Assembly: GCA_009809945.1 (NCBI GenBank)
Contig: WTPW01000020.1
Coordinates: forward strand, 833,917 to 897,916
Reading direction: 5' to 3'
Length of the DNA stretch: 64,000 nucleotides
Source: Gigaspora margarita
Taxonomy: Eukaryota; Glomeromycota; Glomeromycetes; Diversisporales; Gigasporaceae
A model generated the notes under the pieces. It saw only the letters and a program-made list of their open reading frames with translations. It was not told the origin of the DNA and did not search any database. Both the position numbers and the translations under genes were made by a program. This document shows, one piece after another, positions 36,026 to 48,460 of the stretch; within the stretch, counting starts at the first letter, position 1, and each line of letters opens with the position of its first letter.

Positions 36026-36315
36026 ATCAAATCTTTTAAGTAAATATTCCAAAGTGAAATACTAACACTATTCTAAATATCTGTTGGTGCAAATTTTAAC
36101 CTCCAATATTGAATTTTTAAACACATTTTACTATTTTTTTGACCAATAGTTCCCACACCATTGTGCTCACGGAGAGTCGATTTTTCATAAAAAAAAAAAT
36201 AATATTCTCTTTGAAAAATCATTCTTTGATTTTTGAGATTAGGAAATATTTTATTAAAAGAGGAGTTTCAAACAAATTTGTCAGGAGTATACTTCCTTCA
36301 AAAATTGTCAAAGTT

Positions 36316-39300
36316 TCATTCGAAACGGTATAAGGGATCCAAATACTTTGATAATTTTACAGTAATTGATCTACTATTAAAATCTAAATATTCAGGTAGG
36401 GTATCTGACAAATTTTTAATTAATTGGTCAGCATCTAGAAATTCCCTTTTTATATCGTTAATATTTTCAGATTTCATAATTTCACACAATTGATCAATTT
36501 TCAAACATATATCTTTAACAGTGGGTCTTTTTTGAGGATCCAAGTCCATGCATTGTTTAGCTAACTCAATATAGCATTTTGGTGTTCCATCAGCAAATTT
36601 TGGTCGCAACCCCAAAAAAATCCTTAATGCAAGTTCAGAATCAGAACAACGTTTGTAATCATCGAAAGCCCTTTGGCCATTTGACATTTCTGCCATAATA
36701 ATGCCAAAACTATATGTATCAGATTGTTGGGAATATGGTTTTCCATCAAATACTACTGGGTCTGTATAATGTAGCATACCATAAATTGTATTTTTCGACA
36801 CGTTTGATGCCGGTACATCAGCAAAGATTGTAAGTCCTAAATCTCCAATTTTAATCAATTCTTTGTCTTCATTTTTACAAATTAATATATTTTTTGAATG
36901 CAAATCACGATGTATTAATCCACGTTCATGAATTTGTGCCAACCTGCATGAAATTGAAAATTGTGTTAACTGATGTCTGTTAAATATGTAAAATAAATTA
37001 CTTATATTACCCTTTTATAATAGATTGTAGTCTTGTGAGTTTCTGTTGCCACGGAATATCTTTATAACCTTCTGAAAGGTTATCAAACAAGTTACCACCT
37101 TCAGCATACTCCATTACTATATAAATTTTATCTGAATCCAAACTTTGCGTAATGCCATAATAATTTAAAATGTAATCGTCAGAACGTGTAATTTCAAATG
37201 GAATTAACTATTTATTTAAATAAAAAAAAGAAAAATTAAAATATGATACAAAGAAAAATAAATGTCGCGGCTGAAGCTGGAAATCAGAAAAGCTGATTTA
37301 AAAAAATAAGCACTGCCAAAATCCACTTATACTCTTTTATTATTAAAACTAACTCTAAACCCTAACCTAACCCTAAAAAAAAACCCCTAACAAAAGGCCC
37401 TAAAATTTTTTAAAATTTTCATATAAAAATAATTAAAATTTCCAGCATCAGCCGTTTCCAGCATCAGCCGCGACAATAAATAATTTGAAAATAAATACAT
37501 TTACCTCATTTGCAATATTTATAGAAAAACCTTTTGATGATTTTAAATATTTGAGAGCTACTTTTCTTTCCACTTTTAAATTATTCACCCAAGTGGCTTG
37601 AAAAATTTTCCCAAACCCACCTTCATTTAAAACTTTAATATCCTGAAGTTCATTATATGGTATTAATGATCCCATAACCTTTGATTCATTGTGACCGTCC
37701 ATGAATCTTTTAACAATTTTAAATTCCAATACAGCAGAACCACAATCGGGTTTGATATCCAGTGATTTTTCAAGGTCTAAATATGCTTCATGATATTTAC
37801 ACATCATCTTATATATAACTCCCCGACAATATAATGTCTCAGAACAACTTGGATTTACTTCCAGTAATAAGTTGGCGTCTAAAAGTGCTTTATCAAATTC
37901 ACCTATGATGTTATAACAAATCATGCGTTGTTTTAATGCATCTAAATTGTTTGGTTTTATTTCTAATGATTTATTTATATAAAAAAGTGCTTCAATAGGT
38001 TTATCGAGCATTCTATATATTTTTGAACATTTACGCAACAAATAAAAATTTTTTGGTGTCAATTCCAATAGTTTACTACAATCTGAAAGTGCTTTTTCAT
38101 ATCTACTCATTCTATAGTATATATCAGCGCGTTCCAATAGTGTAGCGGCGAGAAATTTTTTTGGTGCTAATTCAAATAGTTTATCATAATCTAAAAGCGC
38201 CTCCTCAAATCTACCCAGGTTTCTGTACATACGTGCACGATTAAATAATGTTACTATATTCCGCGTATCATTGTTTTGTCTTAAATTCAGAGATCTACTC
38301 AAATCTGAAATTGCCTTGTCATATTTATTTAATAATGCATAAGTTTCTCCGCGATTACGTATTGCGCCTGCATTATTTGGTTCCAATTTTAATGATTTGT
38401 CAAAATCAAAAAGTGCTTTTTCATATTCATTTGACATTTTATAGGCTTCTCCGCGCATTATTAACGCTCCTACATGATTTGGATCTGCATTCAGCAACCT
38501 ATCGAAATCCTTTATAGCACAATCATATTTACCTAATAGTGCATAAATTGCTCCACGTCCTTGTAATACTTCTAAATTATCCGGTTCAATTTCTAAAGAT
38601 TTATTGAAATCTAAAAGTGCTTCGTCAAACTTTTCCAATAATACATAAGTCTTTGCACGGATAATTAATGTTTTTAAATCGTTCGGCACGATTTTCAAGA
38701 ATCTGTTGAAATCTGAGAGTGCTTCATCATATTTATGCAATCTAAAGTAGGCATTTCCACGATTCATCAACGTAAGAGCATCATAATATTTCGCTTCAAG
38801 AGACATATTGAGATCAAAAATTGCTTCATCATGTTTAAACAATTTTATATACGTTAATCCACGATAGACCAATGCTTTAGCATTATCTGGTTCTATTTTC
38901 AGTGACTTATTTAAATTTGAAAGAGCTTCTTCATATTCTCTTAATTTCATATAAGCTACTCCACGATACTTTAATGCATAGGTATCGTCGGGTTTTGTTT
39001 CTAGTACTCTATTAAAATCAGAAAGCGCTGCATTATAATCACCTAGTGCAATGTAGCAATAACCACGAAAATTTAATGCAAAATTATTATTAGGATTTAT
39101 TTTCAACAAATTGCTTGTTTCAAATATTGATTCGCTAAATTTGCCCATATATGCATAGGTTATAGCACGATTAGATAACATCTCAGTGTCATCTGGCTTT
39201 ATTACCAGAAATTTATTAAAATCTGAAATTGCTTCGACATATTTACCCATATTCAAATAACTTGTCCCACGATAATTTAAAATAACAGTGTTATTCGGTT

Positions 39301-42217
39301 CTTTATCTAATAATTTATTAAAATCTGAAATTGCTTCAACATATTTGCCCATATTCATGTAGGTTGTCCCACGGCTGGTTAGCACATCAATGTCATCTGA
39401 CTTTAATTCTAGTAATTTATTAAAGTCTAAAATTGCATCCTTATATTTTCCCAATTGTTTGTAAATTTCTCCACGGATTCTTAATGCTAGATCATTAGTC
39501 GGTTCTATTTCCAGTGCTTTACTAAAATCCAAAAGCGCCTTTTCATATTCACCTATCCAGTAATGAGCCTTCCCACGATTTATTAATCCAAGAACACTGT
39601 CTTTGCAATTTTTAGATATTACTTGAATATATTCACTTTTAAAATCATGTCGAATTTCTCGGGATCTATTAATGTCAGAATGTCCTTCACTAAATTTACC
39701 CATCTTCATATAAATCTCTCCACGGTTACGTAGTATAGTAGGATGGTCAGGATCAATTTCAAGTGACCTGTTCAAGTCCAACAATGCTTTCTCATATTCA
39801 CCTAACATTTTATATGCCGATCCGCGATTATTCAAACATTTTGCATTGTTGGGTTCAATTTCTAATGACTTGCTAAAATCGGAAATTGCATCTTCATATC
39901 TGCCCAATAACACATACGCTCCTCCACGGGCATTTAACGTCCAGGAATCATAGTGATTTATTTCCAATGATCTGTTAAAATCAGAAATTGCATTGTCATA
40001 TTGATTTAGCGAAAGGTGTGTCATCCCACGCAATTTGAGTATTGAGGCATCATTTGGGTTGATTTCTAATATTCTGTTAAAATCTAAAAGTGCTTCATTG
40101 TATTTCCCTAATTTAGAATAAGTTTCCCCGCGAGATTTAAATACCGAAGCATTAAATTTACCCGAATCCTTATATGTTGTTCCGTGATTGTGAAGTGAAG
40201 TCGAATTAATTTCAATAGATTTATTAAAGTCAGAAAGTGCTTCATTATACTTTGCCACCGATAAATAAGTTATTCCACGGTTCATTAATGTCCAAACATT
40301 ACCCGGATCAATTTCTAATGATTTATTGAAATCTGTAAGTGCGTTATCATGTTTATTCAGCTGATGATAAGTAATTGCTCGGGCACCGAGTGCTAAAGAA
40401 TTGTTGGGTTCGATTTTTAATGATCCATTAATATCTGAAAGTGCTTCATAGTATTTGCCCAAGATCATATATGTTTCTCCCCGAATTGATAAAATTAATG
40501 CATTATTTGATTCAATTTCCAGCGATCTATTAAAATATGAAAGTGCACTCTTATAATTGCCAATAATTTTATAATATTCTCCGAGATTATTTAATGCGTC
40601 AATATAGGTTTTCCCACGATCTTGTTCATTAAAATCTGAAAATGCTTTCTCATGTTCAATACAAATTTCTCCACATAGTTTTAGTGCCAAAGCATCATTT
40701 GGTCTGAGTTTTAATAATTTATTAAAGTCCGAAATTGCCTCGTTGTATTTATTTAAGATTTTATAGATCATACCCCTATTCCTTAATGCGAAAACGCTAT
40801 CCGGCTTAAGCTCTAAGGATTTATTGAGATCAAAGAGCGCTTCATTATATTTATTCAGCATTATATATGTTACACCTCGATTTCTTAATGAAAAGGCATT
40901 ATTTGATTTAATTTTTAGCGCTTTATTGAAATCCGTAAGCGCCTCATTATATTTTTTTAATAATCTATAAGTTTTCCCACGACTTCTTAACGCCCAAACG
41001 TTATCCGGTTTTATTTCCAGTGACTTATTAAGATCTGAAAGCGCTTCATCGTATTTACACAATGCTCTGAGTGTTGATCCACGTCCTCGTAAAATAAGTG
41101 CATTATTAGGATCAAGCTTTATTGCCTCATTAAAATCTGTAAGTGCTTCATGAAATTTATGCTGACAATAGTAAGTAACCCCACGTTCTGCTAAAGCTGA
41201 TACATTTTTATCTGGTTTTATTTCCAAGTATTTGTGAAAATATAAGATTGCATCATTATATTTACCCAAAATTCTATGAGTTTCTCCATAAATCGTTAGC
41301 GAATATTCATTGTCTGGCTCTATGATTAGTGATTTACTGAAGTCTGTAAGCGCTTCTTCATATTTGCCCATTTTTTTATAAGTTACACCACGAATCCTTA
41401 ATATACATGCATCCTCTGGTTTTAGTTCAAGCAATTTATTAAAATCTGTAAGTGCCTCTTCAAATTTACATAATTTTTTATAAGTTTCTCCACGAATCCT
41501 TAACATATATGCATCATCCGGCTCTATTTCAAGTAATTTATTAAAATCCATAAGTGCATCTTCAAATTTATTCAATTTATTACAAGTTTCGCCACGAATT
41601 CTTAATATACATGCATCATCTGGTTCTATTTCTAGTAATTTGTTAAAATCCATAAGTGCTTCTTCATATTTATCCATTTCATAATAAGTATAGCCACGAT
41701 TTATCAATAAAGCTTTTTCCAATTTCTCAGCTTCTGACTTTCCAGGTAATATTACATCACGTGTATTGTCTGATTCCATTACCAGTGATCTATTGAGATC
41801 TGCAAGTGCTTCTTCATGTTTATTTAATTTATTATAAATTTTTCCACGAATTACTAATGCATATGCATCGTTCGGTACAATTTCCAGAACCCTATTAAGA
41901 TCTAAAAGTGCTTCTTCATTCTTATCTAAAAGTAAATTAAGCATCCCACGATTAAAAAGCGAAACCAGTTCATTAGGTTCCATGTCTAGTATTCGATGTA
42001 AAATCACAAGTGCTTCATCAAAACTTCCTATTTGTATATGAGTCATAAAACGTACATTTAGTGCTTTAATTTTATTTTGGTCGGAATATACAGGAGGAAG
42101 CCGACTAAGCTCAGTACGGGGTTCATCCAAGGGATGAGAACCTAAGCTAACATTTGTAATTCCTGGACCATTGAAAACATCATATATTTCAGATTGTTCT
42201 GAAGAACTTGTTTCCAT
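36316..42217 (-). CDS. Giant TPR-repeat TKL protein kinase (copy 2)
   Basis: Three exons: 37,505-42,217, 37,011-37,207 and 36,316-36,943, with GT-AG introns 37,208-37,504 and 36,944-37,010, give about 1,845 aa. Residues 1-45 are non-repetitive and Ser/Glu-rich; about 50-1,480 are roughly 40 TPRs of 34 residues. The kinase follows: glycine loop NEGGFGKIF (about 1,531), VALK lysine (about 1,556), hinge VMEYAEGG, HRDLHSKN (about 1,648), DLG replacing DFG (about 1,671) and SDTYSFGIIMAEM. The fold and motif order fit the expanded TKL kinases of Rhizophagus. No signal peptide or membrane segment, so it is probably cytoplasmic. The start is the first ATG of the open frame (AAAAAATGG). It likely phosphorylates Ser/Thr on partners held by the TPR superhelix; substrate unknown. 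Confidence 0.85.
37264..37474. mobile_element. MITE inside kinase intron 1
   Basis: 211 bp with ends GTCGCGGCTGAAGCTGGAAA and, inverted, GTCGCGGCTGATGCTGGAAA, flanked by a 7-bp duplication AATAAAT (37,257-37,263 and 37,475-37,481). The same intron in copy 1 is 79 bp and lacks it. It expands the intron to 297 bp and leaves the splice sites untouched. Confidence 0.85.
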
Positions 42218-43115
42218 TTTTTAATGTTCAGAATTATATCGGATCTTTTGCTATATTTGGGATTCAAACACTGTATTTTCCGTCAGTGATAATAGTTTTC
42301 GATGATTTTTTTTAACACATGCTTAAACTAATTTTTAAAAGAGTGGTAAAAGGTTGATGTATTTTGAGAATAATTTTTATATCGATGTGCCAACATTTTA
42401 ATATTTGTTCTCAGTTGACTGAATATTTGTTACGCAGGATTTTTATGAAAATATTAATTAAAGCTATACAAAGATATGTTTTATCGGTTTTCTAGTGGGA
42501 ATTTGTGGGCTTTAACTTTTACCTTTTCTTAAACACCATTATTATCCTATGTGTTTAGCCAAATGTACTGAAAATATTGAAGGTTCAAATTTATAGATAT
42601 TTTTTTAAATTCCATATTTGAAGAATTTCTAAAGCTTCACGCTTGTAATTGAATTTGCCCATCATAAAGATTAATGTCATTGGATGCTAATTATTTAGGA
42701 AATATATATTTGATATGCATGTTACTTGTTTGTAGGTATTTACGACAACATGACCACTAGAATTTTATTTTTACGCCAACATGAACGTTATTTGGAAATT
42801 TTTCTTTGTTCTGCTAAAATCCCATAGGAAAACATTCATATGATAGGTTAATTTTGTAGATTTACCCTAAACCAAAAAAAAAATTCTTTATAGAATTTTC
42901 CTAGTATATTCAAATTCATATATTTTGATCCATTGTTGATATCTCATGATAGCTGTTAAATCTTGATATCATTCGAATCGTTTTACAAGATGGTTTGAAT
43001 AGTATTAAAATCATCAATAGATCACGATATATCAATTATAAATCGAAGTAAACGATTTGATTGGTGTTTGGATGTGTTGTTGTTTTGTATTTGTGCCACG
43101 TCTGATCATGAGACT
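42218..43115. promoter_or_regulatory. Putative promoter region of copy 2
   Basis: DNA directly upstream of the ATG, sharing blocks with the same region of copy 1. It must include the promoter if the gene is expressed, but no TATA box or factor site can be singled out with confidence. Confidence 0.4.
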
Positions 43116-43212
43116 ACAGCAATGTAATAAACTATTGATGATTATTACGTTTTATATAATTTATTAATAAAAATTGCGTATATTATCAATGATGATAATA
43201 ATTGTTATTAAT

Positions 43213-43388
43213 AATAATTACATTGATATTTCATTGTTATCGTGCAAACTCATATGATCATGAAAAAATTTCTTATTATTATTTTTTCTATGTTATTACG
43301 TAATCACAACAATCCCAAATTAAAACTCAGTTAGCCAATCACAACTTTTAAATCATGATCATAATTGCACGATAACATCGATATTGGA
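43213..43388. mobile_element. Inverted-repeat element (MITE-like)
   Basis: Arms share GTTATCGTGCAA and ATGATCATGA in inverted order, enclosing AT-rich DNA. No clear target duplication. Confidence 0.5.
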
Positions 43389-43404
43389 TCATGCGATGGT
43401 CGAA

Positions 43405-43425
43405 ACGTGCCGCTACGCGGCACGT
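43405..43425. other. GC-rich perfect hairpin
   Basis: Nine-base arms ACGTGCCGC and GCGGCACGT around TAC, followed by GTCAGCC, in otherwise AT-rich DNA. It resembles the terminal hairpin of a Helitron, but no CTRR end follows at the expected distance. Confidence 0.6.
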
Positions 43426-43860
43426 GTCAGCCAATCATTTGCTCCGACAAAACAAATTTCATGATATTAATCGTTACATGACCAATATCTTATAAATCCT
43501 TTTCATTGATATTTATAAAGATAATTCTTTTAGTTTTTCATGCTTCATTTTTTTTCATAATATTCGAATCAATCTTTATCGCCATGTACTACATATTTTC
43601 TTCTTCAACACTTTAATTTATTCGCAAGGATATGGCTTCGTGACTCGTGAAATACGTTATCATGAATGTCTAAATATACTAAATCAGTGTAACCCGAAAT
43701 TCAAGCCAATTCCTTGTATTGGCATAATAGAAAAACTGTACATGTCTAAACAAGTTAGGAATAACTTGTTTGTTTTGTCGAAAATTTCATGAAATGATCT
43801 GTGCTACCACCAGGTTGAGCATAATGATCATGACAAAACCTTTGAAAAAGGTAAATTTAT

Positions 43861-43906
<46 letters not shown>

Positions 43907-44073
43907 AAAATTATAGTAATTATCTTCTTATTAGATTCGGTTAGACAAGTAACCCGATCAGATTCCTGCCGTTGCTGAAAAACAAATGTGGGCATGTTCT
44001 ACACGGGGAATGCAAAAATTATTAATTATACTATTAAAACAAATAAGAATATTCGAATATATTCTTTTAATAT
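43426..44073. other. Intergenic, with T31A12 tract
   Basis: No gene recognised. 43,862-43,904 is 31 T followed by 12 A, prone to assembly error. Confidence 0.6.
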
Positions 44074-44567
44074 CCCTGTAAGAAAAGTGATACGGGTGGT
44101 GGTACGGGTTGGTGTCGGGAATGCTCAAAATGTCACGGATCATGTGGTACATACAGGAACATTTCACGGAATGGCAAGGTAAAAATGGCACGGACATTAC
44201 GGCAAAGGGTGGCACGTAATATCACGTCATATGAAATGGCCATTCAGATGGCATGTATGTGTACGTTACACACATATTGGCTCGTGATACGTGTTGGCTC
44301 GTTAAAAGTGATTTTTTTTAAAAAAAAGAGCAATATCTCATGATTTCACTGATGAAGCTTCCCTGTATGTCTTAACAAAAAAATTCCTTACAAAATTTTA
44401 CTTCATATGCAGTTAGCTTGTTCATCTTATATTGATTACTTATGTAAATTTATGGTTAATAGTCAATCCACATCGTTATCGGTGGCACGTGAATTTACGT
44501 TCATTACCCGTGCCAAATCCCGTGCCGATTCGACTAGTAAACTGCAGCAAAACCCGAGCCATTACGG
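44074..44567 (+). repeat. Dispersed repeat R, copy A (left part)
   Basis: The first 115 bp match 301-417 (inverted). About 44,190-44,567 matches 46,911-47,290 directly. The repeat is cut here by the solo LTR and resumes at 47,826 (CATTTGGCATGGGTATATGG), matching the continuous copy B. Function unknown. Confidence 0.75.
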
Positions 44568-44857
44568 TGTTGTGCTCAATTTATTTTTCTAGCTAGTATC
44601 ATTATTTTTTCGTTATGTATTTCTTTATTTTGGCATAGATTGTGGCACGGTTGGTTAATTGAATCCCTAATCGACTAATTGAATCCCCAATCGACTGATT
44701 AAATCCCCGGTCGACTAATTACCTCAAACGACTGATTAAATCTCCAAACGAAGGATTAAAGCCACTGCACGAATTAAAATATATATAAGGGTTTTAGTTT
44801 CAGCTTATGAAGGGAACAAGTAGTTAACGATTGTAGATAGTATTTAGTATTATACCA

Positions 44858-45480
44858 GTACGATCACATGAAATGTGGAGGGATGGTTCCGTTCAACTTT
44901 TCGGTGGCCTATATTTTTTTCTGTTTTAGAAGGCATTATGGTTATCCCTTTTTTTTCTGTTTATGGTATAGCTCAAGATTGTGAGAAGCTATGTTAATTC
45001 ACGTACGGTTTAATACCAGTACCATATGATGATTTTCACAAAGTCCTTTATTGGTAGGAGTAATAAATTTCATTTATTCGTTTTTAGAAGGAATTAAGGT
45101 TTTTGCATATAATCCCGCATGTAGTTGCGCATAAAGCGACGTCACTGATTATTAATTATATATGATGCAAAAATGACGCTATAAATTAATGGTATAGTTC
45201 AAGATGGTGAGAACATATACCAGTACGATCACATGGAATGTGTGACATGAAATGTTGAGGGATGGTTTGCTTCAACTATTTTGATGTTCGCTATGCTGAT
45301 TTTTTGCAAAATCCTTTTTTGGTAGGAGTAATGATTTTCATTTATTCGTTTTTGGAAGGAGTTAAGATTTTTGTATAAAACCCGCATGTAGATCATATTA
45401 TATGATGCAAATCTGACGCAACTGATTATTAATTGTATAAGATGCAAGACTGACGTTTGATTAATGTGTAGTTCAAGATA
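44858..45480 (+). repeat. Degenerate tandem repeats
   Basis: Roughly 2.5 units sharing ATACCAGTACGATCACATG, GGTAGGAGTAAT, TTCATTTATTCGTTTT and CCCGCATGTAG. They fill the first part of the segment that splits the solo LTR. Confidence 0.6.
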
Positions 45481-46029
45481 GCAGGAATATTCACTATATA
45501 ATTTTTAATTTACTGGATAAATTTTTGATCTTAATTATTAATACAGTAAAACAGCACACTTAAGTTTGTGAAACTCAAATTTACGAATCTGCTCCCATTT
45601 GCTCTAATTTCTAGCTTATTTAAGTGAAAAAATGTATAAAAAAAAGCAACCTTAAATATTACAAATGTTATCGCGTTGTATATAGTCTCTTGTTACTTAA
45701 TACTCAGTGTTTTGAGCTGAGCACTATTGTAGAAAAATCATCATTGATATTATATTATTGTAATAATAATAAAAAATAAATTCAATTCACTTTGACGTTT
45801 ATGATTTGACATATCCAAAAACCATAGTCAGACCGTGAGAAAATTTAATGTCGTAATAAGTTCGTCATAATTCGTAATTGATCTATTACTATTCAGTTAT
45901 CAACTATTTATATTTATTTTTTTATTTTTAAAAAACTCACCTTTCAATCATTACGTGCACTTTGTATCTTTGAAATTTAACAAGTTGACTTCGTTCGTTA
46001 GGTGCCCTTTTGTATCTTTGAAATTAACT
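45481..46029. other. Intergenic, nothing seen
   Basis: AT-rich; no gene or clear repeat. Confidence 0.5.
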
Positions 46030-46740
46030 GAGATATGGATAACATTAATAACATGCGTTAGTGAGTTACATCTTGTGTCTCACCAGAATAATAAGGTTTA
46101 TAATAGTAACTCATGATAGAAACTATAATAATTTCAACGCGAACTAATTCAATCCCATATTTTAAAAAAAAATCAATATCTTTACTTTCACAGCTCATAT
46201 CTCAATGAATATTGAAGCTATCTTGATGATTTAATATTCATAAGAAAGCTTTATAGTAGGCTTTCTGATGAATATTAAATCAAGATAGCTCAATATTTAA
46301 TAAGATATGAGCTGTGAAAGTGAAGGTATTAGTTTTTTTTTAAATGTTGATCACTATTGACAGGACCCATATTATGATCAATAAAATAATGAGCAAGTTT
46401 TGCATGAGAATTTTACAGTAATATTGATTGAAGCTACAATAATTTTGATACAAACTCAGCCCTAAAACATATACCTGTTGGTAAGTTTGTAACAGAATTT
46501 TTTATAGAAACTAACAATAGAAATTACGATACCTTTAATACAAACTAATTCACTTTTTGCCATTATTGATATAAACCACAATGGCTTTTCCATAATAATA
46601 TGCAATAAGTCACTGAATAATGTTTAAGTAATAAAATTTTTTAAAGTACTAATGATGCCCTTAATACAAATTGACACAATTTTAACTGCACACTGTGGTT
46701 ACTAAATAGCAAGAAGATTTTGTATACTTGAATATAAAAT
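46030..46740. repeat. Satellite outlier block
   Basis: A few diverged units of the satellite that occupies 48.5-53.3 kb (CACCAGAATA, GTAACAGAATTTTTTATAG, TAATACAAACTAATTCA), split by a hairpin element at 46,161-46,345. Confidence 0.6.
46161..46345. mobile_element. Hairpin MITE in satellite
   Basis: Near-perfect inverted arms of about 80 bp (TTCACAGCTCATATCTCAAT and counterpart) around TTTATAGTAG. Inserted between satellite units. Confidence 0.75.
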
Positions 46741-46910
46741 TCTTATAAACTCTTTTGATTCTTAAAACTTTTAAGTATCTTTTATACTTTTGACTTTAAT
46801 TGTTACTGCTAATCTATTACTAAAAATTTCAATTATTAAAAAAAATAACAATTCAATACAGCCAGATTTTAGCCTTTGCTATGCCACTTGAATTTTGCTC
46901 GTTACAACAG

Positions 46911-47430
46911 ACATTACAGCAAAGGGTGGCACATATATCCTGATATATGAAATAATGCATTCAAATGACATGTATGTATACATTACACAGGTGTTGATTC
47001 ATGATACATGTTGGCTCATTTTGTGGAGAGCGAAGAATCAGAAAATGTTTTTTTTTTTAAAAAAAAAGAAATATCTCATAATTTTACTAATGAAACTTCC
47101 ATGTGTCTTAACAAAAAAATTCCTTACAAAATTGTACTTTATTTGCAGTTAGCTTGATCATCTTATATTGATTATATAAATTTATTGCTTTAATAGTTAA
47201 TCCATGTCATTATTGCGGTGAAATGTGGACTCATATTCATTAACTGTGCCAAGCATCGACTAGCAAACTGCTACAAAACCTGAGTTATTTACGATCCAAT
47301 TGGCATGAGCATATGGTCACACACAGTTTACAAAATCCATACCAATTTAGATAATCCAGTTCTTGACCTGTGTCATAAAGACCCAGGCCTATCCGGTGCC
47401 AATTTGGACCAATTTTCGTGTAGAAAGAAT
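46911..47430 (+). repeat. Dispersed repeat R, copy B
   Basis: Matches copy A (44,190-44,567 plus 47,826-47,970) without the LTR, so it preserves the empty insertion site. Most CpG sites of copy A appear here as TG or CA. It lies within the 2.8-kb segment that splits the solo LTR. Confidence 0.75.
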
Positions 47431-47825
47431 GTAATCAGCATGAAGTTTAATTTTTTTCCTTTAATAGTGTATTTCAAAAAAATACATGTATAAGTAACAT
47501 GATCATTTAAATTCTATTCAATTGCATTTGTATCAGTCAAATAAATCAAATAGATTAAAACTAGTAAAAATATAATTGAAAGCTAGTGACAAGTTTTCCC
47601 TTATCTAGCACACATGATCATACTAGTCCTGTGCAGCACACATGTCATGCAGCTATCATAATTGTATTAATTCAATGTATTGATTTATATTAATAAAGAA
47701 AAACCCTATAACCCATAATTATGTGTGTTAGTTTATCATTTTAACCCATTTAATTTTAATTACTTTTGTTCACGATCAAACTAAACTGGTACAATTTCCT
47801 CAAGCTCTCCCAACTGATTATAACA

Positions 47826-48018
47826 ATGGTCCATTTGGCATGGGTATATGGTCCTACACGATCCATGGAATCTATGCTGCTTTGGGCCATACCTGTACAA
47901 ATATGGATCATAACCCATACCATGCCTATCTGATGCAACCTATGCTAATCCAGTCTGATTTTCTTATAGAGTATATAAAATTAGCTAGAATTTAATATTT
48001 AGATATGCATATCTATAC
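47826..48018 (+). repeat. Dispersed repeat R, copy A (right part)
   Basis: Continuation of 44,074-44,567 after the solo LTR, matching about 47,291-47,430. The last part has no assignment. Confidence 0.65.
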
Positions 48019-48460
48019 TACAATTTCACCATTAACTCATCAACCTGTTGATCATTTCTTTATGTATCATTTTTTTCAATTCGTCACTCTGTGGATCATT
48101 TTTTTATTCGACAACCTTCCTGATAATTTTGTTATTCACCAACTCACAAATTTAGCACTGCTGCATTCTTTTTACATTTAACTACACATAATCTTCATTT
48201 CTAGCATTGATCATCTTTAACACAGGTTTATTTTTATTTTTAAACTACAATTTCACTGTCAACTCATTAACCCATTGATAATTTCTTTACGCAGTATTTT
48301 TTTCAATTCGTCACTCTGGATCATTTCTTTTTTTGACAATAATCCTGATAATTTATCACTTGCTAGCCTGCAAATTTAGCACTGCCACATTATTTTTGCA
48401 TTTAACTATGCATAATCTTTCTTTTTAGCATTGATTATCTTCAATATAGATTTAAACTAT
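48019..48460 (+). repeat. Two-copy tandem duplication (227 bp)
   Basis: Units start at 48,019 and 48,246 with TACAATTTCAC and share TTCAATTCGTCACTCT and CAAATTTAGCACTGC. Moderately diverged; non-coding. Confidence 0.75.

Larger units (their letters stand above)
35445..43115. repeat. Segmental duplication, copy 2
   Basis: Partner of 5,585-12,998 in the same orientation. Slightly longer because of a MITE in intron 1 and a 73-bp tandem duplication in the 3' flank. Boundaries approximate. Confidence 0.85.
44568..47825 (+). mobile_element. Solo LTR of gag-only family, interrupted
   Basis: 44,568-44,860 matches the U3 part and 47,645-47,825 the remaining part of the LTR at 13,313-13,751 (inverted relative to it). 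It starts TGTTGTGCTCAA and ends TTATAACA. The flanks ACGG and ATGG look like a 4-bp target duplication. A segment of about 2.8 kb (44,861-47,644) splits it. No internal region of the element is present, so it is a solo LTR, older than the copy at 13-17 kb. Confidence 0.8.

Noticed and set aside
37350-37378. Interstitial telomere (CCCTAA-like words)
   Set aside because: Only two or three imperfect repeats inside a MITE; similar scraps occur at 2.6, 33.3 and 35.6 kb and do not form a telomeric tract.
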